From Bacteroidota bacterium (GTDB lineage: Bacteria; Bacteroidota; Ignavibacteria; Kapaibacteriales; UBA2268): 64,000 nucleotides of DNA. Positions within the stretch are counted from its first letter, which is position 1. Each line of letters starts with the position of its first letter. Positions 1 through 8,811 of this stretch are shown in pieces. Made by a program: the position numbers and the translations under genes. The stretch covers positions 1-64,000 of the forward strand of contig SCSM01000024.1 in assembly GCA_004322215.1 (NCBI GenBank), written 5' to 3'. A model generated the notes under the pieces. The model worked only from the letters and a program-made list of their open reading frames with translations. It was not told the DNA's origin and searched no databases.

Positions 1-52
1 GTAACCTTCCCGATTAAGAATCGGGACTAGCTACCAATTGTTCCAACCCGAA
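1..52 (-). tRNA. partial tRNA-Lys(CTT)-like gene, cut by window start
   Basis: On the minus strand, bases 52 down to 1 read as the 5' half of a tRNA. There is a possible acceptor strand, a D-loop with AATTGGTA, and a clean five-pair anticodon stem (CCCGA/TCGGG) around the loop TTCTTAA, which gives anticodon CTT (lysine). The T-arm and 3' end lie outside the window. The D-stem (GAAC against GCTA) pairs poorly, unlike the perfect GAGC/GCTC of the neighbouring tRNA. This could be a degenerate copy or a pseudo-tRNA. The lysine identity rests on the anticodon loop alone. Confidence 0.55.
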
Positions 53-88
53 GTCTTGACTACACAAGGTTTTTTCTTTTGTTCTTTG

Positions 89-161
<73 letters not shown>

Positions 162-255
162 GTATTCGGACTACAAAATTACGAAATTTTCGGCTATAGA
201 AAAAATCGGAGAAACTCTGTGGAAAAAATAGCAAAGGCGTAGTTATAAGTAATGG

Positions 256-275
256 ATTCCTGCTTTCGCAGGAAT
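256..275. repeat. short palindrome, REP-like
   Basis: ATTCCTGC and GCAGGAAT form a perfect 8-bp inverted repeat with a TTTC loop, followed by GAC. It lies between the tRNA pair and the end of the PorV-like gene. Palindromes of this form, ending in AATGAC, occur as dispersed intergenic repeats in many bacterial genomes. Only one copy is seen here. It could also act as a weak terminator of the PorV-like gene. Confidence 0.5.
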
Positions 276-298
276 GACATTCATTCATAATTCAAAAT

Positions 299-1363
299 TT
301 AAAATTCAACATTTAATGATAAGTGGTGGGCTATTTTACCGGATGATATGTAATCGGCTGATATAGAATAATCAATGCTCGTTTTGAATGGTAAGCCAAG
401 GTCTTCCTCTCTCGGCTTGAGTGCAACTCCTGCACCCCAGATTGTCATAGGGAAGAGTTTATATTCATTCAAATCATCACCTGCAATGGCTATGCCGCCA
501 CGGAAAGCAAGAACTTCGTGAACAGCAGCTTCAACTCCAAGCACAATACTTGGGGCATTTTCATGCTGAGTTAAAACAGCATCGAGTCCGACCAGAACAT
601 ATCTCGTTGCCGGAATATAAATTTGTTCCATCTCTCCGCTGACTGTCGAGCGTGAAGTGTATGATTCGTCATTCATCCCGAATTCCATTCCGAATCCTGC
701 TCTCACGGTATAAGGGAGAATATTATATTCCTTCGATTGAGTATTCCATGACATAAACCCGAGTACGTTTTGCACAGAAGCCCCAAAAGTGAACATATCC
801 ATTATATTAAACTTTGTTCCGATGTCGAGTCCGAATCCGTTTGCTTTCGTATCTGAACCGACAAGTGCATCAGACAGATATTTAACACCTACACCGATGC
901 TTGCGAATTCAATATTATAAGCCGCACCGCCGACAATAGCGAACTGCCAGTCTGTGAAATTGCCGATTGAATTTCCATTTATATCGCGTCCAATAAATGA
1001 GCCGGTAGTAAAATTATTTATTGCCAATCCGATTCCGACATTCTCTGCTATGGATTGTCCCCAGGCAAGGGAAGAATGAGTTCTTCCGAATTCCAGAAAA
1101 GAATATGATGAATTAAAAGAAGGATTTTCGGATAAAGTGCTTAATCCGGCAGGATTATAGAAAAGACAATACGGTTCATTCGAAATTCCGGTATAAGCTC
1201 CCGCCATAGCAAGTGGTCTTGCTCCTACATTACGCAGCAAATAAGATTGAGTGTAACCGGCACCTGCCGGCTGAGAATATAATTCAAAACAGAAAACAAA
1301 GAAAGTCAAAACAATCGTAATTGCTTTCAATAATATTTTGCCGTATTTTTTTGAATTAATCAT
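299..1363 (-). CDS. PorV/PorQ-family outer-membrane protein
   Basis: A 354-residue protein with an N-terminal signal peptide (hydrophobic stretch at residues about 14-28). Next comes the pattern seen at the start of PorV/PorQ-family barrels (GARPLAMAGAYTG, then FYNPAGL), and the rest alternates beta strands, ending in aromatic-terminated strands (LSLNVEF). The family forms FadL-like outer-membrane barrels; PorV is the shuttle that moves T9SS cargo to the sortase, but many paralogues have unknown roles. The start codon directly abuts the stop of the upstream T9SS-type gene at 1364, so the two are almost certainly co-transcribed and may work together. Assignment to the family is firm; a true PorV role is not shown. 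Confidence 0.78.
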   Translation of the reverse strand: MINSKKYGKILLKAITIVLTFFVFCFELYSQPAGAGYTQSYLLRNVGARPLAMAGAYTGISNEPYCLFYNPAGLSTLSENPSFNSSYSFLEFGRTHSSLAWGQSIAENVGIGLAINNFTTGSFIGRDINGNSIGNFTDWQFAIVGGAAYNIEFASIGVGVKYLSDALVGSDTKANGFGLDIGTKFNIMDMFTFGASVQNVLGFMSWNTQSKEYNILPYTVRAGFGMEFGMNDESYTSRSTVSGEMEQIYIPATRYVLVGLDAVLTQHENAPSIVLGVEAAVHEVLAFRGGIAIAGDDLNEYKLFPMTIWGAGVALKPREEDLGLPFKTSIDYSISADYISSGKIAHHLSLNVEF

Positions 1364-1873
1364 CTATCTCGAAATAACAAATTTTCCGACCATTCTGAAT
1401 TTTTCGCTCTGGGCAACACATAAATATAATCCGTCAGGTAATTTTGTTTTTGGAATTTCATATTCTTTGGGGCAACTGGCATTGCTAATCGCTTTCCCGT
1501 TCCAGACATCCATTACCTTTTTTCCGAGCATATTATAAACAATAATTTCAACTTTAACATCATAATCATTAAGGTCGAGACATACGAGAATACTTTCCCC
1601 ATCACCGCTTTCCCTGACGCTAATGCTGTTTTTTGCATTAGAAGTATCGTCTTCAACCTTTTTGTGAGCAGCTTTCCTCTTTTCCGCAGGTGCAATTTCT
1701 GTACCAGTATAGCTCTGAGATAAAATAAATATAGCATTATGCACCCCTGAAAATTTGTGTGCAAATACATAATCGTAACTATTGTCATTGACCTGGGAAA
1801 AAGATTTTAAAGCCAGTGTTACAAACATTAGCAGTATAGAGATAATAAAAAGTTGTATCCTGAACGATGGCAT
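1364..1873 (-). CDS. small secreted protein with T9SS type A-like C-terminal domain
   Basis: A 169-residue protein with an N-terminal hydrophobic segment (about residues 6-24, signal peptide). The C-terminal 80 residues resemble a T9SS sorting domain: VKVEIIVYNMLGKKV, then LPDGLYLCV, ending in GKFVISR. The usual PNP motif at the domain start is absent. The N-terminal half has no domain I recognise. The gene sits immediately before the PorV-like gene with no intergenic bases and 80 bases after the TPR/membrane protein gene. Export across both membranes is inferred from the terminal domain. Function is unknown. Confidence 0.7.
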   Translation of the reverse strand: MPSFRIQLFIISILLMFVTLALKSFSQVNDNSYDYVFAHKFSGVHNAIFILSQSYTGTEIAPAEKRKAAHKKVEDDTSNAKNSISVRESGDGESILVCLDLNDYDVKVEIIVYNMLGKKVMDVWNGKAISNASCPKEYEIPKTKLPDGLYLCVAQSEKFRMVGKFVISR

Positions 1874-1953
1874 ATATTAAATAATCAAATTTAAATTCAA
1901 ATCATTTTTATGAGAAGCACTTCAAAGAAAAAAATTGTATGTCAAAACATAAA

Positions 1954-3543
1954 TTAATCCTTTTTTTCAATTTCCCTTGCAAATTTATCAGCAAGCTGTG
2001 AAATTGTTTGCTTATCATTTTCAATTTCTTTTTTACCGGGTTGACGGCTTTCCTTGGTAATACCGAGACTTTTAGCAACCTCCTTAAGTTTCGATAAATC
2101 AGTCAGGATGTCTGCTTCAGCAATATTTCCCGTTTCTTTATTTTTCAGATTCTTCTGTTCCTCGAGCAGATGCAAAGCAAGCTCAAGCTTTGGAGTCAGT
2201 TTAACCTCATCAGATTGATTTCCAATAGTCTTCCTGTCCATTTCCGCAAGTAGTATTTCTCTCTTCGGCTCATCAAGCCGACCGGCAAGTTCATTAAGCT
2301 TTTCATCAAAAGATTGCTTGAAATCTCCTGCCTTTTTTTCTTCTGTTTTTACTATTCGTGGAATATCGGTGTCAGTCCCGGAATTTTTATCAACGATTGT
2401 TCCGGATTTCTGATAAGCATCGACAGCTTTCCTTGCAATTGCAGTTGACTGTTTTTGTTGGTCACCGCTTCTTTTTTGAACTGATGGTTTCTTTTTTCTG
2501 CTTTCGACTTGTTTCTTTCTCCATTTGAAATAAGCAAATAAAAGAACGGTAAAAATTACAAGGAACAGAACTATAAAAACGAATAATAATTTTGAGAAAC
2601 CTGCAGGAATGAAGGATTCGAGGATTTGAGTAATTGCATCCTTTTTCGAAATTTCTTTATTTTTATTATCGAAAATTTCTTTGAATCTTTTGTTATCAGC
2701 ACTGTCTTTCCTGATTGAATCTTTTTTTTGCTGCAATAAAGTAGAATCTTTTGTAATGAGAAAGCTAATCTCTTTCAGCAATGAATCATAATGCAGGTCA
2801 TTTTCGGTTAACTCAGTGTTTTCTGGAACTACAATTTCAGGGAAAGACCTCAGACCTGTCTGTTTATAAAAAGAGTCAGCTAAAATACCCGATTCTCGCT
2901 GAAAGTTGCTCATTTTCATAATCTGGGATAACGCTGCAAAACAATCGGGAATTTTTACCTGGAATTTATAGGCAATTAATAAATTCTCCAGCGCAGATTT
3001 TATACGCCCCTGCTCAAGCCGCAGGATTCCAAGGAAAACAGATGCATCTGCATTACCGAGAGAGACAGCTTTTTCAAAGCTTTTCTCGGCTGAATTCCTA
3101 ATATTTGCTTCAAGAGCAAGCAATCCGGTTCTGTATTCGTCTTCTGCGGGTGTAAGCTGGTCCCATTTGAATACCTCAGCCATAATTGCACGTGAATAAA
3201 CAAGAGGAACTGCAGTGTATCCGCGTTTTTCTTTCAAGATAATACTAATCCCAAGATTATTTTTGAAGCTTTGTACATATACATCGGAAATAATACCGGT
3301 ACTATGCTTTTCGCGCAACGAGTCGGGAACAGTTGCATCTTTCAGCATGATAACGACTTTCTGCTTATCATCCGAAAGTCTGGTAGCGAAATTTTCAGGC
3401 AAAGCAGAACAATAAATAGTAGTTCTGTTTAAGGGATTAATATCAATATTTTGAATGTTAATCTGACTGAAAATATTATTAAATCCAAATGCAATAGCAA
3501 TTGAAACAAGTAAAATATATAATATATTTTTATGCAAATTCAT
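1954..3543 (-). CDS. TPR-like membrane protein of the flagellar locus, function unknown
   Basis: About 529 residues from the ATG at 3543; an in-frame TTG nine bases upstream is less likely because the ATG directly precedes a good signal sequence (MNLHKNILYILLVSIAIAFG). Residues about 135-210 look like TPR helices (repeated Ala/Leu spacing around NSAEKSFEKAVSLGNADA). A strong membrane span lies near residues 315-338, followed by a basic stretch (KWRKKQVESRKKK) and a long, charged, probably disordered cytoplasmic tail rich in Lys, Glu and Asp. This gives a large periplasmic domain, one anchor and a cytoplasmic tail. It lies 49 bases after fliA. A flagellar or secretion-related role is inferred only from position. 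Confidence 0.65.
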   Translation of the reverse strand: MNLHKNILYILLVSIAIAFGFNNIFSQINIQNIDINPLNRTTIYCSALPENFATRLSDDKQKVVIMLKDATVPDSLREKHSTGIISDVYVQSFKNNLGISIILKEKRGYTAVPLVYSRAIMAEVFKWDQLTPAEDEYRTGLLALEANIRNSAEKSFEKAVSLGNADASVFLGILRLEQGRIKSALENLLIAYKFQVKIPDCFAALSQIMKMSNFQRESGILADSFYKQTGLRSFPEIVVPENTELTENDLHYDSLLKEISFLITKDSTLLQQKKDSIRKDSADNKRFKEIFDNKNKEISKKDAITQILESFIPAGFSKLLFVFIVLFLVIFTVLLFAYFKWRKKQVESRKKKPSVQKRSGDQQKQSTAIARKAVDAYQKSGTIVDKNSGTDTDIPRIVKTEEKKAGDFKQSFDEKLNELAGRLDEPKREILLAEMDRKTIGNQSDEVKLTPKLELALHLLEEQKNLKNKETGNIAEADILTDLSKLKEVAKSLGITKESRQPGKKEIENDKQTISQLADKFAREIEKKD

Positions 3544-3592
3544 AAGCAGCAAATTCCAAAATTCCGGGCATAAGTTAAAATGTAATTAATCA

Positions 3593-4369
3593 TCATGCCC
3601 TGTCAAATTCAATAATCTTTACTTTGAGGTCATCAAGCACCTGGCTGTGAATCTGGCAAACCCTGCTTTCCGATACATTGAGAACATTACCAATTTCCTT
3701 AAAAGTCAGGTTTTCATAATAATACAAAGTCATTACAAGCCGTTTCTTCTCTGCAAGTTTTTGAAGATAACTTACTAAGAAAGACACCCTCTCTTCATTC
3801 TCCATCAAACTTTGAATATCGTCCTGGTTCACATCGGCGATTTCTTCTATATAACTTTTATCATCCTCGTCCATAACCGCCTGGCTAATTTCAGTCATTG
3901 TTTTTGATGCTTTAGCAGCAGCGGCAGCAGCAAGATAGGATTTATATTCATCGTGTGAGACGTTAAGTTTCTTCCTTATTTCTTCTGATGAAACCTCCCT
4001 GCCTTCTTTTTTTCTAAGTATATCTCCTGCCTGAATAAAATCCTGCGCCTTTTTCCGGGCAGTTCTCGAAAGCCAGTCAAGCCGCCTCAGTTCATCCTGG
4101 ATAATTCCTTTGATTCTTGGTATGGCATAAGATTCAAATTTCACACCGCGACTCAATTCGAATCGTTCGATTGCTTCGTGTAAACCGAGAATACCAATAT
4201 TAATAAAGTCTTCTTCATCGAGTATCGAATTGGTCGGCAGATTAATTAACTGGAGGACATACTTCACAAGCCAAATATAATGCATGATAAGCTGATGCTT
4301 TACCTTCAGCGATTTTGTGCTGCTGAACTCTTCCCATAATTTATTCAGTGTGGTTTCATCCATAGTCAT
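3593..4369 (-). CDS. fliA: flagellar/motility RNA polymerase sigma factor FliA (sigma-28 type)
   Basis: A 258-residue sigma-70 family protein of the short sigma-28 class. Region 2 appears at residues about 20-90 (DEEDFINIGILGLHEAIERF, then KFESYAIPRIKG and DELRRLDWLSR, typical of FliA/WhiG). Region 3 follows near 95-160 with an alanine-rich insert (YLAAAAAAKAS). Region 4 is at 195-250 with the helix-turn-helix (LTFKEIGNVLNVSESRVCQI). The family directs transcription of late flagellar and chemotaxis genes. Its position after flhF and flhG matches many bacteria with flagella. The first or third codon (both ATG) could be the start. No anti-sigma FlgM was seen nearby. Confidence 0.92.
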   Translation of the reverse strand: MTMDETTLNKLWEEFSSTKSLKVKHQLIMHYIWLVKYVLQLINLPTNSILDEEDFINIGILGLHEAIERFELSRGVKFESYAIPRIKGIIQDELRRLDWLSRTARKKAQDFIQAGDILRKKEGREVSSEEIRKKLNVSHDEYKSYLAAAAAAKASKTMTEISQAVMDEDDKSYIEEIADVNQDDIQSLMENEERVSFLVSYLQKLAEKKRLVMTLYYYENLTFKEIGNVLNVSESRVCQIHSQVLDDLKVKIIEFDRA

Positions 4370-4398
4370 ATTTATTTCAATTTAATTTGATGACACAT

Positions 4399-4962
4399 CT
4401 ATTCTGCATTAAGCCCTTCGTCCATTATGCTTTGAGTTATGAAATCATTTTCTGCAGCTCCCGGACTTACAGGTTGAGTATTAATACCTGATGTAACTGC
4501 CGGTACGGGTTGTTCTCTGTACGAACTGCTTAACTGGCTGTCGAGCCGTGCTTCTTCCTCTGCTCTTCTAAGGTCATCCTGCCTTTTTTGCTCTCTTTCC
4601 AACCTGATAGATTCCCGCAGCTTTTCTTTTTTTGCAGCAGATACCAGGAACAAAACGAGCATCATAATCGCACCGAAACCTATATATGATGCGGAGAATA
4701 CAATAAATGCATTCAACAGAGAAGCGGGAAGGTCAGCAGATTGACCAAAGTATTTATAAATGAAAAACACCAGACCGAGAACAAGACATGCCTTAAAAAG
4801 GAATTTAAATGGAAATTCGATAATGGAATGAATACGTTTCATTTCTTTTTGTTCTCTTTTCTTCCTTCTCTGAACTCTTTCCTTGTATTTTTTTTCAAAA
4901 TCTTTTTTCCTGCCATCTTCCCCTTTTGGGGCTTTTCCTTTGTTTACTTCGTCTTTTGCCAT
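4399..4962 (-). CDS. small charged two-span membrane protein between flhG and fliA
   Basis: A 187-residue protein I do not recognise. The first 45 residues are very rich in Lys, Arg and Glu and probably helical. Two hydrophobic spans follow (about residues 50-68 and 82-108), then a coiled-coil-like charged segment (KKEKLRESIRLEREQKRQDD) and a Ser/Gln/Pro-rich tail. Both ends should lie in the cytoplasm. It begins 56 bases after flhG and ends 29 bases before fliA, so it is part of the same transcription unit. A role in flagellar placement or sigma control would be guesswork. Confidence 0.62.
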   Translation of the reverse strand: MAKDEVNKGKAPKGEDGRKKDFEKKYKERVQRRKKREQKEMKRIHSIIEFPFKFLFKACLVLGLVFFIYKYFGQSADLPASLLNAFIVFSASYIGFGAIMMLVLFLVSAAKKEKLRESIRLEREQKRQDDLRRAEEEARLDSQLSSSYREQPVPAVTSGINTQPVSPGAAENDFITQSIMDEGLNAE

Positions 4963-5018
4963 ATTATCACCACATATATTTTATATAATTTATTTCAAAT
5001 TTTAATTAAAAAAAAGGA

Positions 5019-5837
5019 TTATTTTACATTTTGAAAAACCGCGCTATACGCTTTAATTTTCCCCGATAATTCTATTAATGAATTTACAGCTTCAGAGCCA
5101 ACATTTGTCATCATGTAAAGTTCCTGGTTCAGTATAGATTGTTTAACAGCCCTGTCATAAGGAATAAAACCAATAACATCGAGCCGGACGTTTAGAAACT
5201 TTTTCGCAGCAAGATTCATTTTCTCTGTTATATCATCCGCATCTTCTCCGTCAATTACATTGTTGACGAGCAAATGAATTTTCCCTTTATCGATAAAACC
5301 AAGCAATATTTTGACTAATCCATACGCATCGAGCAACGAAGTCGGCTCATCGGTAACAACAACACAGACAAGGTCTGCAATATTACAGCACTGAAACACA
5401 TCTTCAGTGTCGGAAGCAGGAGTATCAATAATGATTATATCGAATTTTGTCGTTTGTAAAATGTCAATATAAACATCAAGAATTTCAGACGATTTCAGAA
5501 CATGGTTCTTCCCTGAGGCAAACTGGTCTGCGAGAATAAATAAATTATCTTCGATACGATAAATTGCCGATTCAACTTTCTTCTTGCCGGAATAAACCTC
5601 CTTTAACCTGACCGGCGGCTCGACGCCAAATAAAATATGCTGATTCGGATAATGCAAATTTGCATCCCATATAAGCACGGATAATGATTGCTTAGATAAT
5701 GCATAAGCCAGGTTGGCAGCACAAAAGCTCTTGCCTACACCCCCTTTACCACTGCAAACTGTAATTACAAAGGGCATTTTTAATTGCTCTTTGAATTCTT
5801 CTTCGAGCTTATGATTGTTTTGAACATCCGTTTTCAT
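5019..5837 (-). CDS. flhG: FlhG (YlxH/FleN), MinD-like ATPase controlling flagellar number
   Basis: A 272-residue MinD/ParA-family ATPase. The deviant Walker A motif GKGGVGKS is at about residues 30-37, followed by the conserved VLIWDANLHYPNQ and a switch II region (IIIDTPASDTEDVF). The family antagonises FlhF and limits flagellar number and position; in some bacteria it binds the C-ring component FliM/FliY. The short polar N-terminus could include the activating helix that stimulates FlhF GTPase activity, but the motif is not clear. It lies 24 bases downstream of flhF, the usual gene order, which separates it from a cell-division MinD. Confidence 0.92.
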   Translation of the reverse strand: MKTDVQNNHKLEEEFKEQLKMPFVITVCSGKGGVGKSFCAANLAYALSKQSLSVLIWDANLHYPNQHILFGVEPPVRLKEVYSGKKKVESAIYRIEDNLFILADQFASGKNHVLKSSEILDVYIDILQTTKFDIIIIDTPASDTEDVFQCCNIADLVCVVVTDEPTSLLDAYGLVKILLGFIDKGKIHLLVNNVIDGEDADDITEKMNLAAKKFLNVRLDVIGFIPYDRAVKQSILNQELYMMTNVGSEAVNSLIELSGKIKAYSAVFQNVK

Positions 5838-5861
5838 TTTATTGATTTGAGTTAAATCTCC

Positions 5862-7022
5862 CTAATTTACTTTATAATTTTTATCCGACAATTCATCCGG
5901 CAAAAGTGATTTACTGATTGCTTTCCTGCTTGCCGGTTCGATATCTTCAGGAATTTTCTGCCCTGTAGTTAAATAAGATATTGCTATCGGAGTATCTTTT
6001 AATGCCATAACTATTTCACCTATTAATGGTGCTTCGTCAAGTTTAGTAAGGATTAGCGAATCAGGTTCCAGTGTATTAAACTCTGTAATAGACTTTGAAA
6101 AAGAAGAACCGCTCATTGTTACACTTTGTACAAGATATATATTATCGGGCTTTGTTTCTTTCAACATAGAACCGACATTTTCAATGGCTGCATTATTCAA
6201 AGGACTATTCCCTGCAGTATCAATAAATATGAAATCACGCTTCTGTTCCTGTTCAATTATGTTTTTTAATTCAGAAGGCGAATTTACAGATTGATATGGA
6301 ATCGAACTGACTGATGCAAGTGTCTGTAACTGCTCGACACCCCCGACCTTGTTGACATCAGCAGACACAACCAGAACATTTGCCTTTAATAATAATTTGC
6401 TGACAAGTGCCAGCTTAATCAGGCAAGTTGTTTTGCCGCTACCTGTCGGACCGATAAACGCAGATACAACCCTGCTGTTTTGCTTTTTCACCGGCTCTTT
6501 TATTACTATATGTTCTGTTGCAAGGATTCTTGCTTCCGTCAATGCCTCATCGAAAGAATTTATATTTCCTCTGACCGATAGTGCCGTTGCTATTTTCAAA
6601 GAAAAATCTTCTGTTAGCTCTGATTTTCTAAGACATAAATAAACATCCCTGAATACATCAGTAAGAACACTGCTGTGAATATATTTAACACTATCGGAGA
6701 TGTCTGCTACCATTGATTTAATGGAATTCAATTCATCATAAATTTGACTTGTTGCCCGCATAAATTTGTTCTCTCCTTTTTCTAAGGCATATTTGGATGC
6801 ATAAGGAATTTCAGTCGATTTTAGAATATTCTTCGTAATTGGTTTCTTTGTTGCTTTCAAAGGGGAATCATCAATGGCTGCAACAATTTCAACTGCTTCA
6901 TTTGTTCCATCAGGTTTTTTTATGGTCTTAGTAGAAAGAATAACCGCATCTTCTCCAAGTTCCTGTAGAATTTTCGCCTTTCCTTCTTTAAGATTTCTCG
7001 ATATAAACTTTTTAATTCTCAT
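5862..7022 (-). CDS. flhF: FlhF, SRP-type GTPase for flagellar placement
   Basis: A 386-residue protein with the typical FlhF opening (MRIKKFISRNLKEG, then AVILSTKTIK), a variable middle, and the NG GTPase domain in the C-terminal half. The P-loop is GPTGSGKTT at about residues 192-200, the G2/G3 region is VVSADVNKVGGVEQL then FIDTAGNS, and the specificity motif is TKLD. The family recruits early flagellar components to the cell pole. It is the first gene of a minus-strand run flhF-flhG-membrane protein-fliA-TPR protein. The divergent 256-base AT-rich gap upstream should carry its promoter, but no flhA or flhB is visible in the window. Confidence 0.94.
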   Translation of the reverse strand: MRIKKFISRNLKEGKAKILQELGEDAVILSTKTIKKPDGTNEAVEIVAAIDDSPLKATKKPITKNILKSTEIPYASKYALEKGENKFMRATSQIYDELNSIKSMVADISDSVKYIHSSVLTDVFRDVYLCLRKSELTEDFSLKIATALSVRGNINSFDEALTEARILATEHIVIKEPVKKQNSRVVSAFIGPTGSGKTTCLIKLALVSKLLLKANVLVVSADVNKVGGVEQLQTLASVSSIPYQSVNSPSELKNIIEQEQKRDFIFIDTAGNSPLNNAAIENVGSMLKETKPDNIYLVQSVTMSGSSFSKSITEFNTLEPDSLILTKLDEAPLIGEIVMALKDTPIAISYLTTGQKIPEDIEPASRKAISKSLLPDELSDKNYKVN

Positions 7023-7278
7023 TTAATTCATTGATTTATCAAATAAATACAAATATTATATTGCCAATACAGAATATTGTTTTATGTAATATAATTATAA
7101 CTATTTAATTATAGTAAAAATTATGCCAATAAGGTAATTAGAAAATCAATAATGCCCAAAAATCAAAGAATTAATCAATAATGCTTTTCATTTCCTTTTT
7201 GTGAATTCCTATTAAATATTATTTTATTAAATTGCTGAATTATCTTTTAAAAAATTTAACAAATTAAATGGTTTTTGT

Positions 7279-8766
7279 ATGACAATTTACATAATCGTTC
7301 TTGTGGCATACCTGATAGGTCTTACCATATTTAATTTTTATAAAGCAAGAAACGTTAAAACACAGGATGACATGATGGTTGCCGGTAGAAGTCTCGGCGT
7401 AACCAAAATGGTATTCACACTTGTATGCACCTGGATTGGTTCAGGAACATTCATTGCTGGAGCTGAGTTTGCCTTCCGTGCAGGATGGAGTTCGATTTGG
7501 ATGCCTGCCGGTGCATGGGTAGGTATTTTTATTATCTATTTTCTTGCAGGAAAAATCAGGACATTCGGACAATATACAATAGGAGATATCCTCGAAGTAA
7601 GGTATGGAAGATTTGCCCGACTATTCGGTGCAATTGCACTTGTTATTGCATTTACAACGATTGTATCGTACCAATTCAGAGCCGGAGGTTACATCTTAAA
7701 TGTAATTACCGATGGTGCCGTAAGCGTTGCGATGGGACAAACAATCGCTGCTGCTGTTGTCATACTTTTCACAGCCATAGGCGGAATGATTGCCGTGGCG
7801 CATACGGATTTACCCAACGGAATAATCATAGTGCTTGCATGTATAATATCAGTTCCTTTTGTCATCATTGGAGTTGGTGGATTAGGTGCACCCGCTCAGG
7901 TATTACCTCATTCACATTTTGAAATGTTCTCATCAGAATTCGGAAAATACCCGATGCTGAAAGGATTGTCATACTTCCTTGCAACAGGTTTGCTGTTACT
8001 TGGAGTTCAAAGCATGTATCAGAAATTTTACAGTGCAAAATCGGCTGCCGATGCAAAAAAAGCTGTTGCTCTGTGGATAGTGGGAACGATTGTCGTAGAA
8101 ACTGTCGTAGTTGCCATTGCAATTTATGCATCTGTGAAATTCTGGAACACACCAAATTTCGACCCGGCATCAATCGTATTGCAGGCGGCAATGAATCTTG
8201 TTCCCAAACCGGTAGGAATATTGTTGCTGGCTGCTGCAGTTGTTGTGGTTATTTCAACCGGAATGAATTATTTGCTCAGTCCCTCGACAAATATTATCAG
8301 GGATGTTTACCAGACTTTTATAAACCCCAAGGCAGAAGCTAACAAGCTGGTCGCACTTCAAAAAATATTTATAGTAATAATCGGTTTGACAGCATTTTTG
8401 ATGATATTCATTCCTACTTATTTCAATTTGAAAATTTCAGTTCTAAAATATGCATATTTCGCATATACCATATACGGTGTAGCTATTACCCCTGCATTGA
8501 TAGCAGCTCTTGCGTGGAAAAGAGCTACAAAGGCAGGCGGATTAACAAGCATTATATCAGGTGCATTAATGGTGATAATTTTAGATATTATTATACCTTA
8601 TGTATTACCTAATGTAATGATAGGCGAAGACCCATGGGGAATACCAAGTATTTACCCGGCGGCAATTGTATCAATAGGTACATTAGTATTCGTTAGCATT
8701 GCAACACCAAAGCCAGCTCAGGAAGTATTACTGAAATTATTTCCTCAGCCATTAAAAAGCAATTAA
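7279..8766 (+). CDS. sodium:solute symporter (SSS family)
   Basis: A 495-residue, highly hydrophobic protein with about 13 membrane spans and SSS-family landmarks: the opening MTIYIIVLVAYLIGL, the early MVAGRSLG motif, TWIGSGTFIAGAEF near residue 55, and GQYTIGDILEVRYG near residue 100. Family members couple sodium import to uptake of sugars, amino acids, carboxylates or other solutes; the substrate cannot be read from sequence. It precedes pepT by 45 bases and an OPT transporter, so an amino acid or peptide-related substrate is plausible. Length fits the family. Confidence 0.88.
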   Translation: MTIYIIVLVAYLIGLTIFNFYKARNVKTQDDMMVAGRSLGVTKMVFTLVCTWIGSGTFIAGAEFAFRAGWSSIWMPAGAWVGIFIIYFLAGKIRTFGQYTIGDILEVRYGRFARLFGAIALVIAFTTIVSYQFRAGGYILNVITDGAVSVAMGQTIAAAVVILFTAIGGMIAVAHTDLPNGIIIVLACIISVPFVIIGVGGLGAPAQVLPHSHFEMFSSEFGKYPMLKGLSYFLATGLLLLGVQSMYQKFYSAKSAADAKKAVALWIVGTIVVETVVVAIAIYASVKFWNTPNFDPASIVLQAAMNLVPKPVGILLLAAAVVVVISTGMNYLLSPSTNIIRDVYQTFINPKAEANKLVALQKIFIVIIGLTAFLMIFIPTYFNLKISVLKYAYFAYTIYGVAITPALIAALAWKRATKAGGLTSIISGALMVIILDIIIPYVLPNVMIGEDPWGIPSIYPAAIVSIGTLVFVSIATPKPAQEVLLKLFPQPLKSN

Positions 8767-8811
8767 ATTTAATAAAATTTATAATAAAGAATATGAAAAA
8801 AGGAAAATAAA

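Noticed and set aside
7485..8342. Cys/Arg/Asn-rich readings inside the symporter gene
   Set aside because: Their odd composition is that of a shifted frame of a membrane-protein gene.
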